DNA from: Bacteroidota bacterium
GTDB taxonomy: Bacteria > Bacteroidota > Bacteroidia > Bacteroidales > Prolixibacteraceae
Direction of reading: 5' to 3'
DNA: 40,658 bases
NCBI GenBank assembly: GCA_030684645.1
Contig: JAUXUF010000124.1
Location: forward strand, 1-40,658
Shown here: positions 15,922-25,225 of the stretch, in pieces
Position numbering within the stretch: position 1 is the first letter of the stretch
Layout: the number at the start of each line of letters is the position of its first letter
Program-made: the position numbers and the translations under genes
Notes under the pieces: generated by a model
Database searches by the model: none
Told to the model about the DNA's origin: nothing
The model's input: the letters and a program-made list of their open reading frames with translations, nothing else

Positions 15922-15938
15922 TTGGCATGGCTATTGCA
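15922..15938 (+). promoter_or_regulatory. sigma-54 (RpoN) type promoter upstream of lon
   Basis: TTGGCATGGCTATTGCA matches the sigma-54 consensus YTGGCACGRNNNTTGCW at every fixed position except one, with the -24 GG and -12 GC in correct spacing. Transcription would start near 15949, about 80 nt before the lon ATG at 16030. No enhancer-binding site was identified. Confidence 0.6.
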
Positions 15939-15949
15939 AAAATCAACAC

Positions 15950-15964
15950 CGGTATTTTATACCG
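15950..15964 (+). promoter_or_regulatory. palindrome CGGTAT-TTT-ATACCG at the predicted lon transcription start
   Basis: A perfect 6-3-6 inverted repeat, about 12 bp after the sigma-54 element, where a repressor or a leader hairpin could act. It resembles no operator I know by name. Confidence 0.35.
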
Positions 15965-16029
15965 ACAGATAGCGGTCAGTATGTCATGCGTGAAGAAAGA
16001 ATTATATCAGAGAGCAAAAACGAAAAACT

Positions 16030-18462
16030 ATGCAGAATATATTAATTACCAACTTAATGGACAATGAAACTGAATTTATTCCGATTTTGGGTGAAGGTGA
16101 CGGCTCGGAATTAATCAATATGGATATTCCTGACATTTTGCCAATTTTACCTTTGCGAAATACGGTTATGTTCCCCGGGGTTGTAATGCCCATCACTGTG
16201 GGAAGGCAAAAATCACTTCAGTTGATTCAGGAGGTTTACCGGGGAAATCGGTTGCTGGGAACAGTGGCTCAGAAAGATGGAAGTATTGACGATCCGATTC
16301 AGGCTGATCTGTATGAGACCGGAACAATCGCACAAGTATTAAAAATTCTGGAAATGCCCGATGGCACCACTTCAGTTATTATTCAGGGCAAAAAACGTTT
16401 CGAGATAATCGAATATACCCAGGAGTTTCCCTACTTTACGGCACGCATCAATCCAATGGACGATTCACAACCTAAGGATGATTCGGTTGAATTTTCAGCT
16501 GTGGTTGGCTCGATCAAAGATTTGTCGATAAAAATTGCCCAGTACTCGATGCATATTTCTCCGGAAGCTTCTTTCGCGGTTAAAAATATCGAGAATTCTA
16601 CCTTCCTGATTAATTTCGTTTGCTCGAATACCGATCTGAAAGTAGAAGAAAAGCAGGTACTGCTTGGAATCAGCGACATCAAAGAGCGTGGTATTCAGGC
16701 GATCAGTTACCTGGTTCGCGAAGTTCAGTTGGCTGAACTGAAACGGGATATTCAAACAAAGGTAAAAAACGAACTCGATCAGCAGCAACGGGAATATCTG
16801 CTGAACCAGCAAATGAAAACCATTCAGGATGAATTGGGAGGCAATCCGGCCGAACAGGAAATTCTGGAATTCAGGGAAAGGGCGAAAGAGAAAAAATGGT
16901 CGGAAGAAGCAGCCAAGCATTTCGAAAAAGAAGTTCATAAACTTTCGCGTTTAAATCCGGCTGCCGGTGAATATTCGGTGCAATTCGCCTATTGTCAGAC
17001 TTTGCTTGATCTTCCGTGGAACGAATTTACCGAAGATAATTTTGATCTGAAACGGGCAATCCAGGTACTTGATGAAGATCATTACGGTCTTGAAAAAGTG
17101 AAGGAACGGATTCTGGAACACCTTGCTGTTCTGAAACTGAAAAACGATATGAAATCGCCCATCCTGTGTTTGTACGGCCCACCGGGGGTTGGAAAAACAT
17201 CGCTCGGAAGGTCGATTGCCAAAGCATTGGGACGTAATTATATCCGGATGAGTTTGGGCGGTTTGCATGATGAAGCTGAAATACGCGGACACCGGAAAAC
17301 TTATATTGGCGCCATGCCTGGCCGGATTTTGCAGAATATTAAAAAGGCCAAATCATCGAATCCGGTTTTTATTCTTGACGAACTCGATAAGGTGTCGAAC
17401 GATTTTCATGGCGATCCGGCATCTGCTTTACTCGAAGTTCTTGATCCGGAACAGAATTTTGAATTTCATGATAATTACGTTGAAATGGAATATGATTTGT
17501 CGAGAGTCATGTTTATTGCAACTGCAAATACGCTGAACACTATTGCCCCGGCCTTGCGCGACAGGCTTGAACTGATTGAGGTAAGCGGTTACCTGGTGGA
17601 AGAGAAAATAGAAATTGCCACTCGGCATTTGATCCCCAAACAACTTGAAAATCATGGGGTGGGAGAGAAGGATGTTATTTTCTCAAAAGAAGTCGTTCAA
17701 TATGTTATAGAAAATTATACCCGAGAATCGGGAGTCCGTGAACTGGATAAAAAAATTGCCCGCATTGCCCGGCGTATTGCTAAAAAGATAGCTTTTGACG
17801 AGGGATACAACATCGACCTGACCAAGGAAGATGTGAAGGAATATTTGGGCGGAGTGCAATTCACCAAAGAAATATATCAGGGGAATGAATTTGCCGGAGT
17901 GGTTACTGGTTTAGCCTGGACAGCTGTTGGAGGAGAAATTTTGTATGTGGAAACCAGTTTGAGCAAAGGGAAAGGTTCTCTGACTTTAACCGGAAACCTT
18001 GGTGAAGTGATGAAAGAATCGGCGATGCTGGCCCTCGAGTACCTTCGCTCGCACGCTGAACAAGTAGGCATTAATCCGGAAGTATTTGACCGATATAATG
18101 TTCATGTGCATGTGCCAGAAGGAGCAATACCGAAAGATGGCCCGTCGGCGGGAATAACCATGGTGACTTCCATCGCATCAGCATTTACACAACGGAAAGT
18201 CCGTAAAAACCTGGCGATGACCGGTGAAATAACTCTACGTGGCAAAGTGTTGCCGGTTGGAGGAATTAAGGAAAAAATTCTGGCAGCCAAGCGGGCCGGA
18301 ATTATGGAAATCATTTTGTCGGAAGCTAACCGGAAGGATTTGGATGAAATAAAAGAAGTTTATATCAAAGGGTTGACATTCCACCATGTTGATACAATTC
18401 TTGAGGTTCTTAATATTGCCTTACTCGATTCAAAAGTTGATAATCCGTTGAAAATTGAATAA
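16030..18462 (+). CDS. lon: ATP-dependent protease La (Lon)
   Basis: An 810-aa Lon protease degrading misfolded and regulatory proteins in the cytoplasm. The N-terminal LON domain begins [20 protein letters not shown], the AAA+ Walker A is [16 protein letters not shown], Walker B is [16 protein letters not shown], and sensor-type segments follow. The catalytic dyad is Ser in [15 protein letters not shown] and Lys in [15 protein letters not shown]. All key residues are present and length is normal. ATG 16030 is taken as the start; ATG 16057 ([11 protein letters not shown]) is equally plausible by family comparison. A sigma-54-like promoter lies upstream, and a strong inverted repeat ends transcription. 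Confidence 0.97.
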   Translation: MQNILITNLMDNETEFIPILGEGDGSELINMDIPDILPILPLRNTVMFPGVVMPITVGRQKSLQLIQEVYRGNRLLGTVAQKDGSIDDPIQADLYETGTIAQVLKILEMPDGTTSVIIQGKKRFEIIEYTQEFPYFTARINPMDDSQPKDDSVEFSAVVGSIKDLSIKIAQYSMHISPEASFAVKNIENSTFLINFVCSNTDLKVEEKQVLLGISDIKERGIQAISYLVREVQLAELKRDIQTKVKNELDQQQREYLLNQQMKTIQDELGGNPAEQEILEFRERAKEKKWSEEAAKHFEKEVHKLSRLNPAAGEYSVQFAYCQTLLDLPWNEFTEDNFDLKRAIQVLDEDHYGLEKVKERILEHLAVLKLKNDMKSPILCLYGPPGVGKTSLGRSIAKALGRNYIRMSLGGLHDEAEIRGHRKTYIGAMPGRILQNIKKAKSSNPVFILDELDKVSNDFHGDPASALLEVLDPEQNFEFHDNYVEMEYDLSRVMFIATANTLNTIAPALRDRLELIEVSGYLVEEKIEIATRHLIPKQLENHGVGEKDVIFSKEVVQYVIENYTRESGVRELDKKIARIARRIAKKIAFDEGYNIDLTKEDVKEYLGGVQFTKEIYQGNEFAGVVTGLAWTAVGGEILYVETSLSKGKGSLTLTGNLGEVMKESAMLALEYLRSHAEQVGINPEVFDRYNVHVHVPEGAIPKDGPSAGITMVTSIASAFTQRKVRKNLAMTGEITLRGKVLPVGGIKEKILAAKRAGIMEIILSEANRKDLDEIKEVYIKGLTFHHVDTILEVLNIALLDSKVDNPLKIE

Positions 18463-18481
18463 ACATACCCGTATCACCAAT

Positions 18482-18525
18482 AAATGCAAACAGCAGAAAG
18501 TATTTACTTTCTGCTGTTTGCATTT
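18482..18525. terminator. bidirectional terminator between lon and the LytTR genes
   Basis: A perfect inverted repeat with 21-nt arms (18482-18502 and 18505-18525). It lies 19 bp after the lon stop codon and 13 bp before the end of the convergent LytTR gene. It is AT-rich at the base, so it can serve both strands. Confidence 0.85.
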
Positions 18526-18538
18526 ATAAAAGTTGGTT

Positions 18539-19303
18539 TCAAATAATGGGGAATAGGTTTAGTTTTTCAAAATAGATCATTTGATTCCTGGAGAACGTTT
18601 CTTCGTGGATGGTCTGGTTGAATCCAAGGATACACCGGTTGTTTTTCTTTTCAACTCGCTGCAGGAAATTTATATTTATGTACGTCGAGCGGTTGATTTT
18701 GACAAATGCAGGTGAATTCAGCAGATTAATTACAATGTATAGGTTTCGGGTAATGGTTTCAATTTTCCCATCTTGTATATAAACATCACAATTATTGCCT
18801 TTTGATCGCAGAATCACAATGTCTTTTATATCAATGATCAAAACACCGTGGTTTGCTGGAAGTTTTATTTTAGGTGAGTTCGTTCGTGAATGAATAAACT
18901 GATCCCGTTTTTGATCCAGTTTTTTCTTTTTAATCTTGGTGTTATACTTTTGTATCACAACTTCCAGATCATCGATGCAAAATGGCTTGGTCAGAAAATC
19001 AAGAGGTTCAATACCTAATGCATCGTAAGCATAATGCTGATAGGCGGTGGTAAAGACAATTTCAGAATAGAAATTCTCCGATTGAATTAGTTTTGCGACC
19101 TGTAACCCATTCATTTCGGGCATGTCAATATCCAGAAAAACCAGTTCTGGTAAAGTCTCCTTTGCCAACTCCAGTCCTTTCTGGGCATGTGTCTCCTTTC
19201 CGGTGACGGTTATATACGGGAATTGACGAAGATACATTTCAAGTAAACTGATTGCATCTGTTTCATCGTCGATTATAATGGCTGAAATGTTTGTTGAATC
19301 CAT
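18539..19303 (-). CDS. LytTR-family response regulator (canonical receiver)
   Basis: A 254-aa regulator from ATG 19303 (MDSTNISAIIIDDE). The receiver has the acidic pair D12-D13, the phosphorylated D58 in LVFLDIDMPEMNG, Thr in VFTTAYQHYA and Lys in FLTKPF. The C-terminal LytTR DNA-binding domain includes IDIKDIVILRSKGNNCDVYI and SPAFVKINRSTYININFL. An earlier ATG at 19324 would overlap the upstream gene by 14 bp; 19303 leaves a 7-bp gap. It is cotranscribed with a second LytTR regulator lying upstream. The sensor kinase is not encoded next to it. Confidence 0.93.
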   Translation of the reverse strand: MDSTNISAIIIDDETDAISLLEMYLRQFPYITVTGKETHAQKGLELAKETLPELVFLDIDMPEMNGLQVAKLIQSENFYSEIVFTTAYQHYAYDALGIEPLDFLTKPFCIDDLEVVIQKYNTKIKKKKLDQKRDQFIHSRTNSPKIKLPANHGVLIIDIKDIVILRSKGNNCDVYIQDGKIETITRNLYIVINLLNSPAFVKINRSTYININFLQRVEKKNNRCILGFNQTIHEETFSRNQMIYFEKLNLFPII

Positions 19304-19310
19304 AGTTGCA

Positions 19311-20063
19311 TTATTCAGTATCAATTTTACTCAATTCTTTTATATGAAGTTTTGAACCTTTCACTTCATATTCTTTACCGCCGAAAGCCAAAATGATCGT
19401 ATTCGTGCCGCGGTATATCTTCCGGATATATTTCTGATTAATCAGATAAGACCGGCTGACACGTAAAAAATTGAACGTGTTGAGCATTTCGTCCAGTTTG
19501 GAGAGTGATAATTGGCTCAATTCAACCCGATTGTTGGTCAAATAAATCTCGGAATAAAATCCATCAGCTTTGCAATAGAGAATTTCTTCCGGATCGACAA
19601 CAAGATACCCTTTTACGGTTTGAATCTTAAACCTTGTCTCAGCCGGAGTTTTTTCAATAATCTGATTGATCCGTTCCTGAATATTGGTCTTTTTATGCAG
19701 GTGTACTTTGTAGGTGATTTTTTCCAGCCCGGCTTTGGTTACCGGCTTCAATAGATAATTATACACTTCGCTGTGTATGGCATTTGCAGCATATTCTTTG
19801 GTATTGGAGACAAAAACAAGGATTGTCTCCTTCAGTTTGGTCTGAATGAGCCGCATAAGTTCATTTCCTGCTTTTCCTTTCAATGGAAATTCAAGGAGAA
19901 CCATATCAGGGTTGCAGTCAGTTAACTTTAGTAAAGCCTCGTCTGAATCTGCTGCGCTTTTAATTTCTGAAACCAGCGGATTTGTCTGGAGTAATTCAAC
20001 TATGTGTTGGAGTGACTCTGGTTCACTATCAATAATTAAGACACAAATTTTGTGTTTATTCAT
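19311..20063 (-). CDS. LytTR-family response regulator with degenerate receiver (Glu at the phosphorylation site)
   Basis: A 250-aa protein from ATG 20063 (MNKHKICVLIIDSEPES). Numbered from that Met, the receiver aligns without gaps with the downstream LytTR regulator, but the phosphorylated Asp is replaced by Glu58 (DMVLLEFPLKG) and the second acidic residue by Ser13 (D12-S13). The Lys is kept in YLLKPVT. The LytTR domain is intact (VVDPEEILYCKADGFYSEIY, NFLRVSRSYLINQKYIRKIY). Glu can mimic phospho-Asp, so it may be always active or act through dimerisation with its partner. The ATG at 20090 would add nine residues and is less likely. Confidence 0.92.
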   Translation of the reverse strand: MNKHKICVLIIDSEPESLQHIVELLQTNPLVSEIKSAADSDEALLKLTDCNPDMVLLEFPLKGKAGNELMRLIQTKLKETILVFVSNTKEYAANAIHSEVYNYLLKPVTKAGLEKITYKVHLHKKTNIQERINQIIEKTPAETRFKIQTVKGYLVVDPEEILYCKADGFYSEIYLTNNRVELSQLSLSKLDEMLNTFNFLRVSRSYLINQKYIRKIYRGTNTIILAFGGKEYEVKGSKLHIKELSKIDTE

Positions 20064-21029
20064 GCTGATAATCTTGTTTATTTGTGGCAAAAACGTTTTG
20101 TATCAGAAAATTGTCGAATTACAAACATGCGTGTTGATGTATTCTGTCACCATTACACTTCAATGCCTGAATTTACCGACTAGGAAGGTATTAAATTTTA
20201 TCTATTTACATGGTATTTGAATCAATTTTTTAAGGTGAAAATTTCTTCAACAAACTTAGCTGTTAGAATTAAGGTATTCAATCTATTTATTTAACGTTGT
20301 AATATGAGGCATAATCGTTTGTTTGTTTGTTGAGTCGGCAAATTATTTGTTGCAGTTAGTGGGCTTTTCAAGGTTTGATCAGTTCTGATTTTATCAGGAT
20401 CCTGGTCCCTGTCGGACGGTTATCCTTTGTCAGGCCGATAATTGTAATCGAATTTCTATCCGTGTTGTTAATTTCATTCAAAAGGTTCGAACAGTAAGGA
20501 ATTGGTACTCTTTGGGAAAAGGATTATCAGGACTTGTTTCGAAATTATTTTGTCATCATCAGGTGCTTCTTAAGATTGTAAAAATTAAATTTGCCTCTTT
20601 AAAGTATCCGAATAAATGCGTTCTATTTCACCGGTCGATATATTTAAATTTCTATGTTTATTTGACGACAAATCTTTTTTAGTAATTTCAGGCCGAAAAG
20701 AACAGAATCCCAGTGGTAAAAATGGCAATCAATTGAATTTCCTGAAGATTTCGGGCGAATCCGTTGAACGAAATCCATTGATTTTATTGAAATGAAAATG
20801 AAATTGTATTGACAAAGCCTAATAACTGTCTGGAATATTCTGCAAAAATCTGCTTAGACGTCAATGAATTAATCTTTTTTCTTTTTCTTCGACAAATGTT
20901 TTAGAATGAGAACTGTTTTTGTTTCTTATTTTTTTATATTTCGAAGGGAAACCATTACTGAATTTGATTGTTTTATCTGGGAAGTTATAAAAATGGATTC
21001 ATTATATATTTAATACTAATTCTATTGGA
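20064..21029. other. long intergenic region between the LytTR operon and the act operon
   Basis: About 970 bp with no intact gene on either strand. One minus-strand frame (about 20520-20368) looks like the end of a histidine kinase. Another minus-strand frame (roughly 20730-20584) is open for about 48 codons and contains FRPEITKKDLSSNKH and ISTGEIERIYSDTLKRQI; I do not recognise it. The rest shows nothing I can name, apart from a near -7 box TATATTTC (20935-20942) that could serve actA. Confidence 0.5.
20368..20520 (-). pseudogene. possible C-terminal remnant of a LytS-type histidine kinase
   Basis: The minus-strand frame ending at the stop 20368-20370 reads NLLNEINNTDRNSITIIGLT then KDNRPTGTRILIKSELIKP. 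The pattern N-x3-RNSITI-x6-5-GxP(T/S)GTxxxI is typical of the tail of ATP-binding domains in LytS/YehU-type kinases, which often pair with LytTR regulators. The sequence further upstream does not continue as a kinase. It is upstream of the two LytTR genes on the same strand, which fits a lost sensor. The assignment rests on pattern memory. Confidence 0.4.
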
Positions 21030-22196
21030 ATGCGAAAAGTAATTCTTCTCCGGCATTTGCCTATACGTTTGAAAACATTTATCTCTCTGCTACTTTTATC
21101 AATCCTTTTAATCTCCGGAAATTCTTTGTTGGCTCAATCTTCTGATGATGAAGAAGTTGTTCTTGATAATCATTCGCATGAAGATATCCAACGCGGAGAA
21201 CGATTTTTCAAAGGACTTTTACCTAAAGATCGCAAATTCGAAGCTTGTGTTTCATGCCATATCCTTTCGAGGCCGGATACTATGAATTGGAATCCTTCTG
21301 CAATGGACATTGCCGTGAAATATGCAGGGAAAGATTTTGCCGATTTTCAAAGTGCGGTGATGGAACCCAATGGAAATAGGATGGAGGCATCTCACAAAGA
21401 TTTTAAAATTGAAGAATCAGATTTGAAGAAAGTTAAGTTGTATCTGGACGAATTGGCTATTACCGGTCCTCCTATCGAAGGTCCTGTTGTTAATCAAATT
21501 GTGCTGTTTCTGTTTCTGATTCTTTTGATGGTTCTTGTGATACTTGATCTGATTTTCTTTCACAAAATAAAATATCGTTTCATTTCTGCCCTGATTCTAC
21601 TCGTTTCACTTGGGTATCTGGTGAAAATGATATCTGAAGCCGCTATAAACCTGGGACGATCACAAAATTATGCTCCTGATCAGCCCATTAAATTTTCACA
21701 TAAAGTTCATGCTGGCGCCAATAAAATTGATTGCATGTATTGTCATCATACTGCTGAATTCAATAAATCGGCAGGAATTCCGGCAATGGGACTTTGTATG
21801 AATTGTCACATGATTGTAAGGGAGGGAGCTCGTTCTGGTAAATTCGAGATTGCTAAAGTACTCGAGGCTAATGAGACTCAGAAACCAGTTGTCTGGGTGC
21901 GTGTGCATAACTTGCCTGATCACGTTTTTTTCAGCCATGCACAACATGTAGGCATTGCTAAGATCGATTGTCAGAAATGTCATGGGCAGGTTCAGGAAAT
22001 GGATATTTTGAAACAAAGCAGTGATTTATCAATGGGTTGGTGCATCAATTGTCACCGTCAAACCAAAGTGAATTTTAAGGACAATAAATATTACGACACT
22101 TATATGAAATTGCATGATGATCTCAAATCCGGAAAGATTGATACCATTCGTGCGGTAGATATCGGTGCAAATGACTGTATGCGCTGCCATTACTAA
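21030..22196 (+). CDS. actA: alternative complex III subunit ActA, multiheme cytochrome c
   Basis: A 388-aa protein and the first gene of actABCDEF. After an N-terminal signal/anchor (SLLLLSILLISGNSLLA), a small cytochrome domain carries CVSCH (residues 73-77). Two membrane spans follow (IVLFLFLILLMVLVILDLIF; FISALILLVSLGYLVKMI), then a pentaheme part with CMYCH, CMNCH, CQKCH, CINCH and CMRCH. Six haem sites are therefore visible; classical ActA is described as pentahaem, and the extra site belongs to the N-terminal domain. It transfers electrons from the quinol-oxidising core towards the oxidase or a soluble carrier at the periplasmic face. A 55-bp spacer with a heptamer repeat separates it from actB. 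Confidence 0.95.
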   Translation: MRKVILLRHLPIRLKTFISLLLLSILLISGNSLLAQSSDDEEVVLDNHSHEDIQRGERFFKGLLPKDRKFEACVSCHILSRPDTMNWNPSAMDIAVKYAGKDFADFQSAVMEPNGNRMEASHKDFKIEESDLKKVKLYLDELAITGPPIEGPVVNQIVLFLFLILLMVLVILDLIFFHKIKYRFISALILLVSLGYLVKMISEAAINLGRSQNYAPDQPIKFSHKVHAGANKIDCMYCHHTAEFNKSAGIPAMGLCMNCHMIVREGARSGKFEIAKVLEANETQKPVVWVRVHNLPDHVFFSHAQHVGIAKIDCQKCHGQVQEMDILKQSSDLSMGWCINCHRQTKVNFKDNKYYDTYMKLHDDLKSGKIDTIRAVDIGANDCMRCHY

Positions 22197-22200
22197 AATT

Positions 22201-22235
22201 GTTGCGGGTTACAGGTTACAAGTTTCAAGTTAAAA
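22201..22235. repeat. heptamer repeat in the actA-actB gap
   Basis: Five consecutive 7-mers GTTGCGG, GTTACAG, GTTACAA, GTTTCAA, GTTAAAA begin 4 bp after the actA stop codon and end 16 bp before the actB ATG. They are the same units, in the same orientation, as the left half of the 1755-1854 element. Confidence 0.75.
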
Positions 22236-22251
22236 AATAAAATAATCGTCG

Positions 22252-25197
22252 ATGAAGACATACTGGAGAAGTATAGAAGAACTTGCCAATCCAAAAGAGT
22301 TACGCCGGGAGGAAGCGCGGGAAGAAGCCAAAAATAAAAGCATGTTGTTGAAAGGCGATCAGGAAATGAATGCCTCTTCGCGCCGCGATTTTCTGAAAAC
22401 ATTTGGATTTAGTATTGCGGCTGCTTCCATTGTTGCCGGATGTAAAAGGCCTGTGGATAAAGCCATTCCTTATCTGGTCAAGCCTGAGGAAATTAATCCG
22501 GGCACTTCCAGTTATTACGCATCTTCTTATTTTGAAGGAAATGAATATGGCAGTGTTATCGTAAAAGTTCGTGATGGCCGGCCTATCAAGATTGAAGGAA
22601 ATACACTCAGTTCAATATCTCAAGGTGGAACAAGTGCACGGATTCAGGCTTCAGTACTGAATCTTTATGACGATGCACGTTTCAAATCACCATCAAAAAA
22701 TGGTAAAGAAATATCATGGGAAAAGGCTGATGAAGAATTGTTGGCCCTCTTGGCAACTTTACAAACTCAGAGTGGAAAAGTGGTTTTGCTCAGCTCGACT
22801 ATTATTTCGCCTTCGACCCGCGAGATTATCCGGAAGTTTGCTGAAAAACAAACCAATACCGAATGGATTCAGTACGATCCGGTTTCTGCCTCCGGGATTT
22901 TAATGGCCAACCAAAAAAGCTTCGGAACTTCATTTATTCCTGATTATAGATTTAATAAAGCCAAAGTGGTAGTAAGTTTTGGAGCCGATTTCCTCGGAAC
23001 CTGGCTTTCAACTGTTGAATACACTAAAGGATATACTGCTGCCCGTCAATTACAGGATAGCCAAAAAAATATGCTTCGGCATTATCAGTTCGAATCAGGA
23101 ATGACTTTGAGCGGTTCCAATGCTGATGTTCGTTTTCCGATCAAGCCTTCAGAAGAAGGTGCAATCGTTTTAGCTTTATACAATGCCATTGCCCAGGTAA
23201 AAAGAGGCGCACTGGTTTCCGGAGTAAAATCCTCTGTGGATATCAGTGATCTTGCCAAAGACCTTCTCGACAATGAAAAACAAAGTATCGTTATTTCAGG
23301 AAGCAACGATGAAAACATTCAAATCCTCGTAAACGGAATCAACCAAATGCTTGGCAATTATGGCCAGACTATCGGCCTCGAAAATCCACTGTTGACCAAA
23401 CAAGGCATTGATCAGGATATGGACCGTTTACTTGCAGATTTAAAGGCAGGAAATGTAAAAGCTTTGTTAGTCTGGAATGCGAATCCGGTTTACGATCACC
23501 CCAAAGGCAAAGAGTTTGCTGAAGCTATAACGAAAACTTCATTGAGTGTTTCCTTCTCGGAGAGACCCGACGAAACAACTGTCCTATGCCAATACAGTTT
23601 GCCTGAAACAAATTATCTGGAAAGCTGGAACGACCTGGAACCGAAATCTGGAATTTTCAGTCTGGCTCAACCTGTAATTTCTCCGATATTTAATACCCGA
23701 CCACCCCAGGAAGCCTTGCTGAAATGGACTGGCAATGTGATTTCTTACCGCGATTTTATTCAAAACTTCTGGAAAGAAAACCAATTTACCAAACAAAAAA
23801 ATAGTACGGATTTTATAAAGTTCTGGGATACTTCTTTACAAAATGGAGTATTTGAAACGGTTCAGGAATCAAAAATGAATTTTTCTGCCAATGGAGTAGA
23901 ACAAGCTGCCAGCCAGATAAAAAGTGTTTCCGGCGGAATTGAAGTTGCGCTCTACGAAAGCATTGCCATTGGGAATGGAAAATATGCCAACAACCCGTGG
24001 TTGCAGGAATTGCCCGATGCGGTTGCCAAAATCAGCTGGGATAACTTTGCTGCCATACCGGTAGCCTATGCTGAAGAAAATGGACTGAAAAACGAAGATG
24101 TGATCCGGGTAAACGGCATGGAATTGCCTGTATTTGTTCAGCCCGGACAAGCCAAAGATACCATTTCGGTTGCTATTGGTTACGGACGCGAAATTGCCGG
24201 AAAGGTTGGCGATCATACCGGTTCGAATCTTTATCCTTTTGTTGTGACTGAAAATGGTGCCCGCCAATATTTTGTGACTTCTGTAAATGCGGAAAAAGTT
24301 CCGGACAAGGTTTTTGAACTTGCTATTTCACAAACCCATTACCTGATGGAAGGCCGTCCGATAGTTCGTGAAACTACTCTGGATGATTACCTTAAAAATC
24401 CGGCTTCCGGAAATGAAAAGGAAGCAGAAGATTTATCGAAGGCTGTTACATTATATGATGAACCTGTATATAACGGACATCATTGGGGAATGGCTGTCGA
24501 TCTGAATTCATGCACGGGTTGCGGTAATTGCGCCATTGCCTGTCAGGCTGAAAACAATATCCAGGTGATCGGAAAAGATCAGGTACGGAACCGCAGGATC
24601 ATGCACTGGATTCGTATCGATCGGTATTATTCTGAAAATCCGGAAAATCCAAAAGTTTCGTTTCAACCGGTAATGTGCCAGCATTGCGGAAACGCGCCGT
24701 GTGAAAATGTATGTCCGGTGGCTGCAACGTCACACAGCGAAGAAGGTTTGAATCAGATGGCTTATAACCGTTGCGTCGGAACCAAATACTGCGTCAATAA
24801 CTGTCCGTACCGGGTTCGCCGGTTCAACTGGTTTCAGTACGTTAAGAACGATAAATTCGATTTTGCTTCGAACAGCGATTTGGGCAGGATGATACTGAAT
24901 CCTGATGTAACCGTTCGTTCACGCGGCGTTGTTGAAAAATGTTCGATGTGCGTGCAACGTATTCAGGAGAAAAAACAACTGGCGAAGCTGGAAGGAAGAG
25001 TTATTGCTGAAGGTGAAATTAAAACAGCCTGCTCTCAGTCGTGCCCTGGAAATGCCATTGTTTTTGGCGATTTGGCAAATCCTGAAAGCCGCATTTCAAA
25101 ACTTTTCAAAGACCAGCGCAATTACCATTTGCTGAAAGAATTACACACTTTACCTTCGGTTGGATACCTGACCAAAGTGAGAAATACGAACGCATGA
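22252..25197 (+). CDS. actB: alternative complex III subunit ActB, iron-sulfur and molybdopterin-like protein
   Basis: A 981-aa fusion. A Tat-type twin arginine (SSRRDFLKT, R44-R45) is followed by a lipobox-like IVAGC (C64), so it is probably exported folded and lipid-anchored. The central part (about 80-720) has the molybdopterin oxidoreductase fold without clear cofactor residues. The C-terminal ferredoxin part has cysteine groups CTGCGNCAIAC, CQHCGNAPCENVCP, CVGTKYCVNNCP and CSMCVQ...CSQSCPGNA, four clusters as in known ActB. It belongs to the complex that oxidises menaquinol in Bacteroidota lacking bc1. All expected motifs are present. Confidence 0.96.
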   Translation: MKTYWRSIEELANPKELRREEAREEAKNKSMLLKGDQEMNASSRRDFLKTFGFSIAAASIVAGCKRPVDKAIPYLVKPEEINPGTSSYYASSYFEGNEYGSVIVKVRDGRPIKIEGNTLSSISQGGTSARIQASVLNLYDDARFKSPSKNGKEISWEKADEELLALLATLQTQSGKVVLLSSTIISPSTREIIRKFAEKQTNTEWIQYDPVSASGILMANQKSFGTSFIPDYRFNKAKVVVSFGADFLGTWLSTVEYTKGYTAARQLQDSQKNMLRHYQFESGMTLSGSNADVRFPIKPSEEGAIVLALYNAIAQVKRGALVSGVKSSVDISDLAKDLLDNEKQSIVISGSNDENIQILVNGINQMLGNYGQTIGLENPLLTKQGIDQDMDRLLADLKAGNVKALLVWNANPVYDHPKGKEFAEAITKTSLSVSFSERPDETTVLCQYSLPETNYLESWNDLEPKSGIFSLAQPVISPIFNTRPPQEALLKWTGNVISYRDFIQNFWKENQFTKQKNSTDFIKFWDTSLQNGVFETVQESKMNFSANGVEQAASQIKSVSGGIEVALYESIAIGNGKYANNPWLQELPDAVAKISWDNFAAIPVAYAEENGLKNEDVIRVNGMELPVFVQPGQAKDTISVAIGYGREIAGKVGDHTGSNLYPFVVTENGARQYFVTSVNAEKVPDKVFELAISQTHYLMEGRPIVRETTLDDYLKNPASGNEKEAEDLSKAVTLYDEPVYNGHHWGMAVDLNSCTGCGNCAIACQAENNIQVIGKDQVRNRRIMHWIRIDRYYSENPENPKVSFQPVMCQHCGNAPCENVCPVAATSHSEEGLNQMAYNRCVGTKYCVNNCPYRVRRFNWFQYVKNDKFDFASNSDLGRMILNPDVTVRSRGVVEKCSMCVQRIQEKKQLAKLEGRVIAEGEIKTACSQSCPGNAIVFGDLANPESRISKLFKDQRNYHLLKELHTLPSVGYLTKVRNTNA

Positions 25198-25225
25198 TCA
25201 TCAATCAAAGAAAATAGGTCAGATT

